From Owenia fusiformis (Eukaryota; Annelida; Polychaeta; Sabellida; Oweniidae): a DNA stretch of 64,000 bases. Where the stretch lies: positions 29,512,005-29,576,004 of the forward strand of contig CAIIXF020000008.1 of the NCBI GenBank assembly GCA_903813345.2, given 5' to 3'. Shown here in pieces: positions 34,201 through 46,200 of this stretch (within the stretch, counting starts at the first letter, position 1; each line of letters starts with the position of its first letter). The translations under genes were made by a program, and so were the position numbers. A model generated the notes under the pieces. That model made no database searches. It saw only the letters and a program-made list of their open reading frames with translations, and was not told the DNA's origin.

Positions 34201-37200
34201 TACGCCTGTGCGTTATGAGTCAATAAGAAAAATGTGAATTTTTTTCAAATTCTTTTGGGGGTGTCAAAGAGGATGAGAGGGTGAAGTGGGATGGGGTGCC
34301 AGTAGGTGAGCAAGGGGTTCTCCCCCAGAAACATGAGGTGCCAGAGGGGGAGCAAGTGTTTGTCCCCAATATCAAAATTTACAATATCAAGGTGCTATTC
34401 GATGAAGTTTGGGCACTTTAAAAGTTCTGTGCCTAAAAGTGCCTATTTCCATAGAAAATTTTACAATTTTAAGATGCTATTTGGTGCTTTCTGGGCATTT
34501 TCAAAGGGTATGAATCAATAAAAAAAAATTTGAAAATCTCCATTTTGGGGGGGGGATGTTAAGGAAGGGGGGCTGCCAGAGGGGGAGGTTGAGTGGGGAT
34601 GCCAGAGGGCCAGTAAGTGTTAGTCTTCCAGAATCACTAACTTTATCAAGGAGCTATTTGATGATGTCTGGGCAATTTAAAAGTGTCTGAGACAATACAT
34701 AAAAAAAATCAGAACTTTTCCATTGTTTGGGGTGTGAAGGGTGGCCCACTCCCCCTAGAAAATTTTACAATTTTATGACGCTATTTGGTGCTTTCTGGGC
34801 ACTTTCAAAGTGTATGAGTCAATTAAAGAATTTGAGAAAATCACAATTTCTTTTTTTTTTGGGGGGGGGGGGTCAAGCGGGGCGGGGGGGCGCCAGAGGG
34901 GGGGGGAGGTTATGCAAGTGCAAGATGCAAGAGGGGGAGTAAATCCCCCAGAAACAATAACTATATCAAGGAGCTATTTGATGATATCTGGGCACTTTAA
35001 AAGTGTCTGAGACAAAACTCTAAAATAAATTTAGAACTTTTCCATTGTTTTGTGGGGGGTGTGAGGGGTGGCCAATACCCCTAGAAAAAATTTACAATTT
35101 TAAGATGCTATTTGGTGCTTTCTGGGTACTTTCAAAGTGTATGAGTCAATGAAAAAAAAATTACAAAAAAAATATTTTTCAAAAAAAAATTTTTTTTCAA
35201 ATTTATTTTGGGGGTTGACAAAGGGGGGTGCGGTCGCACCCATCGCACCCCCCCATCTGACGGCCCTGCTGTGTGTATGTCTGAGCAGTGTGAGTATACA
35301 ATACAATGCAATACAATACAATACAACACAATACAATACAATGCAATGCAATGCAGCACAATGCAATACACTACAATGCAATTACGATACAATTTAAAAA
35401 CACACTTAAGATGTTACCTTATGAATTAATGTGAAATCACTTTTAAGAACGAAATTCAACTGACATACATGTAAGCATGGTCAATTGGTATGGAGCTTTT
35501 TTGTTCTTTTAATATTGGCCTTGCACACGAATCTTTGTAATATTATTTCTGTATATAACTCTTATCTTTAGGCTTACGCAGGTAAACTGTCGGAATCTGA
35601 GGAATTAGCTGGGTTCCTGGTTCTCCAAGACTCATAAACGTTACTGAACAGGTTTGGCTCTGGGTCCGGAACCTAATGATAAAGATAATTAATACGTAAA
35701 ATGTTATACTGTACATGGATCAAAACTTAAACATGACCCTGTATGATGTAGCTTTTGCATTAAGAAAGACGAATGCCCTCATGATATGATAATATACATG
35801 AGTGGATCTGCCCTCCTTAGGGTTGAATTATAAATGGGTCTCATTATCAAAACATACGTCACTCTTGGGAGAAATAGCTAGCATTAGCCTTATTCGGAAA
35901 AACTGACTTCATTTCTTTTAATACAATTTTTAAAACTGGATTTTCTTAATGTGATTTTTAGCATATCATTATGAAAATATAGTTATAAATAAGTTTATAA
36001 TTGTAATTAAGAATTATATATCGCATTTGGCATGGTTCACTAAAAAGTTGACTTACCCTTTTCGTGGCTATATGAGTTACATTATACAATAGAGGTGTAG
36101 CCGAGACTTTCAATTTGTAATGCCACGTTGCGGCAATATCTACGTTGAGATACCCGACAGACCTAGTGGCAATATTCTTGATATATTCCTGTAAGATAAC
36201 AGAACATAAAATCAGTGGAAGCAAAGTTAAAATTAAACAAAACAAGATATCTTCGTTAAAATGGTTGAGGTGGCTGATAATAGATGACAGTCATGTGATA
36301 GTTTGTGTTGCCCTAATATTATGAAATGGATAAACAATGAGTCTTGGGGACTAGGAAAACAATGGCCAAGGGTTGTAGCCCAGAGGCCATTATTTTTCTT
36401 AAGACCCAAGACGAATTGTCTATTTAATATAAACCACACAATTGGCACTGACTCTTATCAAAAGGAAGTGGTCCATGATCCAATTTTAGGAAAAAATGAT
36501 TTCTTTTGTATTGACTATGAGGTAAGTGTATTGAGAAGTGAGTAGGTATAATTAGTTCAGCTTCAGTGCACTGCATTTAACAGGGCACGTATAGTTTTAA
36601 GTTGTTTTTTTGTGTTTACTAATCAACTTTTGAAAGAATGAATAAGTTATAATTAGTAAGCTTTAGTGCACTGCATGAGACGGGCAATCATATTTTGTGC
36701 CACGCTGGTTTTGGAAGGTAATGCCAAGTGTGCATTCTTAAAAAAACATTAGAAAAATAATGCACTCCTCTTTGTTATAGCTGGGAATTCTTAAAAACAA
36801 AACACAGTTCGTACTATTGTGTTGTTACCTAAGTGTGGTTTAAAAGGCAATGAAATCGCAATAATCGATCGTAATCGATAATACAAAAATAGACATTGGA
36901 TCACCTTGGTGCAAGAACACAGGTATACTTTTTGTTCTCAATTAATGCTCTGCTGGTCTTTGGTTTACACTTTATTGCTACTGTACTGTGAGGGGTTTAT
37001 GCACTTGATCAATCCAGTACAATCTGATGAAGTATGGATTTGGTTAAAAACATACCTCAACCCATTCAGTCGATCCAATAAGACCATATTCTTCGGATCC
37101 CCAACTACAGAACACTATGGTCCTTCTAGGACGCCAATTTCTCTCTTTCAAAAGTTTTCCAAAGACACGTGAAAGTTCCAGCAGAACTGCCGTGCCACTT

Positions 37201-40200
37201 GTAGGGTCGATGGCTCCAAATACCCATGCGTCACGGTGATTTCCAATCAAAACATAACGATCTACAAGAAAATATGGAGATTGTTGATACACAGGCCTAT
37301 GTAATGTCTGTCTGTCAAACTTTATGTAAAAAATAATAATTTGATTTTATTGATTCACAACATTCAATGCATGACTCAAACGATCACAACATACCTGGTT
37401 CATCCCCCTTGGTGTAACCAATAGTGTTATAAGTTATTTTCACTTGGCGTTCATTCTGCACTGTTAACTCGACTTTCCTTTATATAACTTATGGAGGGGA
37501 GTGTATTAATCAAACATACCTGGTTCAACATCCCCCTTGATGTAACCAATGGTGTTATAAGTTCTTTTCACTTGGCGTTCATTCTGCACGGTTAACTCGA
37601 CTTTCCTTTATATAACTTATGGAGGGGAGTGTATTAATCAAACATACCTGGTTCAACATCCCCCTTGATGTAACCAATGGTGTTATAAGTTCTTTTCACT
37701 TGGCGTTCATTCTGCACGGTTAACTCGACTTTCCTTTATATAACTTATGGAGGGGAGTGTATTAATCAAACATACCTGGTTCAACGTCTCCCTTGATGTA
37801 ACCAATGGTGTTATAAGTTCTTTTCACTTGGCGTTCATTCTGCACTGTTAACTTGACTTTCCTGCCATCTTTCATAGCACCACCTAATAAAACAAAATAT
37901 GAATTCTGTAGTTACTATCAAACGGAGATACAAAATATAAATCTCTATCTAATACCTTAAATTGGCAGCAAGAGTCAAAGATATAGCAAAATATTGGAAG
38001 CAGTTGTTTCGAAAAGCATGCCGATGTGTCTATAACATTATTAATCATATTTCAGAGAGAAATCGTGGTGATTCAAGATTTGATATGATAATATATATAA
38101 ATATAATTTAAGATGCAGAAATATGTTCTTCGTTTTAGGGTGGGGGGGTGTCCATTCTTGATTCATTTTCTGAACAGATAACCTGGAAATAAAAAGATTA
38201 TCCAAAATTTCATAAGGACATGCATTTCAATATTTTTCTTTAATCAATTATTACAATTAGTTTATACACAAGCGCAAAGTCAACAATCGAGTCTTTATAA
38301 TCTTCTATTTAAAAAATTCAGCCCCACTGATGCCTACATGTATGCTTACATAATATGCATATCCTCAGGCCCGTAGCCAGGGGGGGGGTTCGCAGGGTTC
38401 GGACGAACCCCCCCCCCCCTGACCAAAATTTCTTTCAAAATCATGCAGTTTTTCACCATTTTGAGCACTTCTCGAGTGATTTTAGCCATATTTGGGTCAA
38501 AATTGTCAAATGTGAACCCCCCCCTGGAAATTTTTGAAAAATGAACCCCCCCTTGGCAAATCCTGGCTACGGGCCTGTATCCTAGTATACCAATGAATTG
38601 ATACTGAATATTATTTCACATAACCTGGCGTAGAATCAGTTGATTAATCATTTTTACGCCACACGGTATTTTCCGCCTCCGCCCATGCCATTAAAGGGTT
38701 ATGATGATCCAACTTTTTACAGACCAGCGTTTACTTATACGGCTTGCCATCTTATAACACCGAAGTGTGTAGGTTTTATCTGTTTAGCTCTTATCTGTCA
38801 TAGAACCGAGCAAACATTTTTCAAGAAAGAACAAAATAATTCATTCAACCACTTCCAACGTTTTTGATCAATACTATAAGTTATTGAATGATTTGAAGTG
38901 CAATACAGGATATATTCTGTTCGAGAAATTTTGTATTGGAACGAGACGAAGTCGAGTGCCAATACAGAATATCGAGACAGAATATAGTCCTGTATTGCAC
39001 TTCAAATCATTCAATAACGTTTTTATCGTGTGATCCTCTGTATTGCTACCGAGATTGTCCCCTCCGTATCAATATTTTCTGTATTGCGACGGAGATGATG
39101 AACGGGGACAACCTCCGTAGCAATACAGATTGGTACAGCACAAGAACTGACCAATCAGAGGGCTTCATTTTACAGATCATACGATAAAAGTATTTCCTTT
39201 ATGATGTATGGGCTGAGGTTAACATATGTAAAGTTTTGAAAATATCAGGAATACGCTAATGATAACAATTAAGGACGAGAGCACGAGGGGAAAATAGTAA
39301 GACGACCAAAATTAGCTCAACTTAATATCTCAATTCCCCTTTCAAAAATCAACATTTGATACTCTATGTCCATGGAAGTTATTTGTTAAAGGGCCAGTTT
39401 ATCCAAAGTTTTCCATATCAGTATTCCTCAATATATTTATACTTGTACAGCCCACAAATAATGCACTGAAGGTAAAGCGGTATAAAATATTTGAGACTAC
39501 AGTAACTTTTTTTCACCTAATTTTATTTTGAACAAACAAAAGAACAAACAAACAAACAAACAAACAACGTGCCATCCTGAAATGATTTCTCTAAAATCAG
39601 CTAGGGATCTTATGATAAAATAATGAAGAGGTTCTGTTTTGGAGCAATTCGTAGATCCCCTTCACCTGGAACCTGATTAGTTTGATTAATGAAATAAATC
39701 TTCAGTAGAATATTATTCCGTGTTGACTCTATGTTGTTTATGTTGCAGGAATAACATCTTTAGCTGGAGGACCGCTTTAAAGCATGTATCATGTAATAAG
39801 ATATCCTTCCCTGTTAAACATATCCTGTACTGGAAGTGTTTTCCCTTTAGAATTGTCTCTCAGCTGACACACTAACCTTTTAAGAGACTTCCTCGTATTT
39901 TAGAAACTGTATTTTTCTTTTTGAAGCACTATACAAAGATATAGAATAATAAATTTATTTTCATCTTTCTTGTTTTTTCATATTTTAGTATAATTCCATG
40001 TAGGCAAAGTGACACATTTTCATGTGTAGGATTGTATGACTTTTTAAGCATATTTAATCATTTCCTTCCTTCTGACTTGAAGTGTTGCCTAGGAGATAAA
40101 TATCACAAGATGGGTTTCAAATTACAAAATAATACAAAACAAGAAAAGATAGTAAGTAAGAATTAATAGGGCATCTAGTTTGGCCTGTTTATAGAAAAAA

Positions 40201-43200
40201 TATGCGGAAACTAGGCGGTTTACGAAATTTTGGAGTAAAATATTAGAGTTTATATCGGATTAAGAAAGAACATTTTGGATAGGCTGCACTGCTAGACCTG
40301 CTCCAGTATCACTGATAGGGATTTGTATTGTTTTAACAGTAAAAGTAAAACATCAGTAAACATGGCAACTTCTAAGCTCCAGTTGATCATCGTTATTTGG
40401 CTGTTTTCGTATTTAAAAGTGCAGAAATGCGAGCCTGAAGATTTACAGATTACCGTTAGGATTGACAATGTGGACGATTTGAAAAAGGTACGTGGAAATA
40501 TGACGGGATTAACAGTAAGAAACAGAAATGTTTTTCGAGAAAATATACAAACTTTACCAACTGGAGCGTTCAATGGTTATCCGTACTTACAGCGTCTCAC
40601 ATTGGACTTTGAAGATCTACGGGGAATTGAAACAGGTTCTTTTCAACACCTTGAACATGTACGAGAACTTGTTCTGACAGTTGAGAAGAATTTCAATTCA
40701 CTTCGAACTGGAATAAGAACATTTCAAAATGGAATACTCTCTGGATTAACCTCATTGAAAAATCTGGACGCGTCATGGATCAAATTAAAATGCATCGAAG
40801 GAAATGTTTTCAATGTGGTCAAGGATTCACTTCAAACATTAGACTTGAGTTACAATAATTTAGGAAATATAAACGCCACTTGTAATTTGGTCGAAACGTT
40901 TTCCAGCCTTGGGTTTCTGCAGTACCTTGGCCTGGTCGGAAATAACATTAGTGTACTTAAGCTTGGGATGTTTGCAGGATTGACAGAGCTGAGACACTTA
41001 GACATTTCCGATAATCCAATTTCCCTGATTCAACCTCGAGTGTTTACAGATTTAAGTTCCCTATCCACGGTTGAATTTAGACAAATTAATGCGCCCACAA
41101 TAGATGATAAACGTTTGCATCATCTCTCCTCTGAGACATTTGAAGGACTTGGTTTAGTTAAATCATTAAAATTAAAGAACCGGGGCATCAGAACGTTGGA
41201 TAATGGAACATTCAATGGACTACTAAGTCTAAAATTTTTAGACCTTTCCCAGAATGACATAACGGTTTTAGAAGATGGAGTGTTTCAAAACCTTACTCAA
41301 CTAAATGTCCTCATACTTGAATACAATATGATTCAACATATATCAGAAAATGCCCTTCTCCCCGTTCCGAATATAAATGTTCTGAAACTAAAGGAAAATC
41401 AGATAGAGGGACTGCCACCCATATTTGTTCACACAAGAAAACTCAGGATCCTTGACCTGAGAAACAATAACATTGTTAGTATTCCACGTTTTGTTTCGAT
41501 TTCACAGATTTTACTCCTTGGACTTGGTGGGAACAAGTTAGACTGTGGTTGTGATATTAATTGGATTGTACAATCGGTGAATCGTGGTAACATCTCCCTC
41601 ATTTCTTCTGGGCAAACACTTTGTAGCACCCCCATTGAAAGGGCTGGTCACCAGATCACTGAATTTCCAGATCAAAACAAAGAATGCTTCAAGGAAAACT
41701 CAAACAATTCCCATAATGCACCTTGTTCAACAGACGACATCGATTGCGTTTCGACAAAAAGCATCATCTTCATGACAACCGAACAAACATTCACGGCAAA
41801 TTCGACAAACCTGACGACAGATATTGGTCAAACTAAAGATCAAGTTCCAAATATAGCTAATGTTACAAAGGAAATAAATGTACGATATAACCTGGATATA
41901 CAATATGACCTATTAATTCCTCTTATTGTGGTAGGCTGTATATCTGTCCTAATGATAGTGGGGGCTATAGTAGTTATTGCTAGGAGGAAAATGAATCATA
42001 ACAGCAAAGCAATGAGCAGAGCAAAACATGTTGATAATATAAGGTATTATTCTAGCTCTGAGCCTCCAAGTGCAAGAACTGATATTACGGAAATGGTATA
42101 CAATGACACATTAGTTGATGGTGCGTATATAATACCTATTGCTTCATCTCCAGAAATGTTAATTAGAGCACAATATGGAGAAGATGGGTACATGACGCCT
42201 ATTTCTACATTTAAAAAATCACTGGTGAACACACGACTTGAAGAACCCGATGGATACATGTACATGGGAAAACCCGTTGCTCCACCGGGGGTATCAGGGG
42301 TGAAGGCTAAACGTGAACAACATAAAATAAAGGCCGAAAATAAGCCTCGTGTTCCCGCAAGACAACCGGAGAGGAACACTTTACATGCTAAAAGTCTACC
42401 ATATGAGATAAATGAGATCCACAAACGCCAGCAAAAGGAAGATTTAGAAAATGATTATGATGTAATATATTCTGAAATTGCAGATCAAGACATGGATGAA
42501 AACAAATATTTGACTATTTTGGCATAGCAGTCATCATTTCGTATTTTGGGATTCATGTTGATATTTGTATTTCTTATCTTTGGACCTAGGTATTTTTTAC
42601 TGAGGAAGGGAGCTGTGACATTTTACAAGTATGCAAAGATCAAGATTGTTCAGAAATAAGTTATCGATTTTAATTGTGCCGCTGACAAAACGTGATGCGT
42701 CACCGACTACAAAATACATGTTTATGCATTTCAAATTTTCAGGTCTCGAGTATCTCGAGACTCCATCATATGAATATGTGCATTTTTACATACATTAGCT
42801 TTCTGAATTGGTCGAGATGTACTCGCGAATGCAACTTTCGACTGTCGGCTACCGGATTAACCAACTATTCTATGACCAACTCATTTAAATATGAATAGAA
42901 GAGTGGCAGACACTTTTCATATTTTCAAAATCAATTGCCCATAAAATAGTAGATTAATCAGGTAGCCGACAGCCGAAAGTTGCATTCGTTCGCGAATACA
43001 AGCATAGATATGACAAAGATTTCATAATACCTAATCTGTATGTTATATTCATGCCTCCCTTCCACTCTTCTGGCACCTCTTGTGTGGTTTCATTGAAACT
43101 CTCAAAGAAATGAATGGCATCGTCGTAGCCAATAGGATGTGCAGGTATTGTAGGAAGCCCTTCTGCGTCTTTAATTTCCTTTCTGTAGGCAAATTCTAAA

Positions 43201-46200
43201 ATGGCACAACAGAAGACAGTATAATGTAACTGCAGTGCGTATCATCGGCACTGAGTAAAAATAAATGTAGACAAAGTATTTTATGCATATAATATTTAAT
43301 TAAATAAATGTGAAATTGACTTATTTACTAGAAATTCATTTAGATACATTATTTCTTACAGTCAAACACAGAATGTCACGCAACTTGTGATTTACCGTTG
43401 AGATTATTTAGCCCAATAAACTGTTCAATATTCTTTCAATCTACCAAGTTTCATTACCAATGGTTTAAATTTTATGGCCGTTCTATTACAAAATGCTCCA
43501 AATACCGACACAGACCACACTCACCAGACATGAAATACCCCAGATTTTTATCTATGGGGCTTACACATGGGAAGAAAGTCACCCCTCTCTCTTATATTCT
43601 GTAGCCTTTATTAGTATAGGTAATATTTGAGAGAGGAGGTGACTAACTCCCCGTGGGCCAATGCATACACTTACAAACCTTGAAACATTGAAACAAGAGA
43701 TAAGAAGGAAGATGTGAGCCATTACACAAGATGTTTTTGCTTGTGTAGTGAACTTGATAAAATAAAATCCAGTCTCACCATTTGCTGGATATGCAGGTGT
43801 TAAGGGGTCTCCATAACCCTCCATTGTAGACCCTCTCTGCACAGCAGAACCAGGTTTCCACCAGGATTTTGGGAAGACTGGCTCACCAGGCATTGTAAAG
43901 TCCTTGGGGTCAGAGTATATAATACACCCGATAGCACCAAACATCGCTGCATGTTTAACCTGGAATGAATTGATGGGTTCCAATGATATCACTAAACAAT
44001 GAGCTTCAGCAAATAAAAGAAGTGTGACATTGTTTCCATTTTGTGGATGGTGTTCGGCGGGTGGTGGTGTTTGGCGTCTGTAACAAATGGCTGCATGTTA
44101 ATGCCTTGTTTGAATCAAGCTTTTGCAAGAAACAGACGAGAATCTTCTGGTATTCCCAACTTGAAATCCCGATTATATTATAGTATAAAGAACCAAAAGT
44201 TACGCTTTTGTTGTTACTTACCCATGTAGTTTGTATTGATATGAAAAAAATTGGCCCAATTCATTGCTTTCGATACGTTTTTTGTTCATTACTTACTTAA
44301 AAAATATTGTGATATATATTTTTGTAGTGACATTGGCCATAATCGCAACAATACCTTGTTTATAATGCTGAGAATAATAAGACAAAATAAATAAATATGT
44401 TGTTTCCTTTACCTTATCTCCTCGAAATAGTCTCCCATATCGCACAATGGCAATCTTTCCAGTCACATTAACTCCTAAGTCGTCTGTTAGCTTTTTAAAG
44501 TCGTCTATGGATCCATAATTAGCATACACGAGCTCCCCCTTTTGATGTAAGTAAAATGGAGTGTTATAAAGGGACTTCCGTAACCAAGTTGTTTCAAAAT
44601 GTGTGGAACTTGAAGTATCAAAATTCAGCACAAACCAGCCAAAGAAAACAAACCTCGCTCGTTACCTAAAACCTTTTTACATACAAAGAAAAATGTATAA
44701 CATCACCTTTCCTCATTAATTATTACATTACGAGTTGTTGTTATTGAAAAGACATTTGAACCATAATGTAAGAAAACTTACTTCTACAGTTCCATTTTTT
44801 GCATAGGCCAGGAATGGAGGTACAATATCGGATCTTTCTTGTTGTTTATCCAAAACTTTTTCTGTAACACTTGCCGTGTAAATTTCATCGCCATCTTTCG
44901 AAAATATCTGTACCTATTTTGCAAAAATAAGATAAATGTACAGAATAACATGACATATCTAATATACATGAGTGACAGTGTAAATAAAAATAAGCATGTA
45001 AACAGACAATTTAAAGACATTTTTGAAGTGAATAACATTGGATTCCACCAAATATTTCTCGAAAGAAAGATAGACTGAGTTGGGCTATTTGAATAAAGCT
45101 TCTAGCCCGTGCGGTCGGAGGAGCTCGTCCGGAGGTGTTCGATCGACCCCGCCCTATCCCCCTAGTTTTTACCATTTTGAGCACTTTTAAGATATTTTTG
45201 GCAAAAAATTGACCCCCCCACCCATTGGATTTTATCACTGAAAAACTAGTACTGTAATTAAACCTACCACCCGAAAGGAGCTGACTACCGGCCTGAAAGG
45301 TCTGTCCTTTCCTTGATAATGTTTGGAGTGCGCAAAGTGTACATGTAGTTAAGATATGATTGAAAGGACACATGTTAAAAAATAAAATATTTTAAATTAA
45401 ATATTTTATCTTCATTTTAAAATGAATAGTTTCTCTAACTTCCTTGTTTATAATATGACTTCTTGCCAAATATTACAATGATTCCCTAAACATAGTAAAC
45501 AAGATAAGGATTTACCCATTTATTAACAACATTTTATTATCCGAGATGTCTCCTTTTATGAACGCGGATAGAATTGCACGACAAATTATGACGTAGTACC
45601 CAAACGAAAAATAACTAAGGTATAAACAAAAGGGATTTAAAAATACCCTATAATGTGTTGCGAAATCCGTCTATTGTGCCATTATGTTCCCTTTCACATT
45701 ATCTGAATGGAAATAGTCAACAAAATATTACCAAGTTTGGATTTATGGTAACGTTTCCTGGGTAGTCCAACAAAATATCATACGGGACGGTATCCACCTC
45801 TTCAATACCATTTTTTAGCCACTCTTTCTTCAGATAATTGGCCAATTCAAAATCTTCCGGCGTTCCTGCTAAATGTGGCTTCAGAGTAAGGTATCTTGAA
45901 ATAAAAAAAAATTGATTACAAAATTCAGAATGATCATGCAAACACTTTCATTAAAGATGCCATTTTTCTTGACAATTTAAATTTTATTTACAGTATTTTA
46001 TTGCACTGGTTTGTTTATTTTTTATTTTTCAAAATTGTATTATTTGAGGCTAGGGAAATAAGACATTGTTAGCCATTTCACAGGATTTAAATTCAGCGTT
46101 TAGCACTTGTTCTTACATAACGTTTTATGCAAATTCAAACAATACTAATTATTGACAATAATTCATATTGTGTCTTTGATTTGGGAAGGGGAGGGGAGCC

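Noticed and set aside
36303-36545. 80-codon ORF in a gene B intron
   Set aside because: No homology or conserved motif; lies between two well-supported exons on the other strand.
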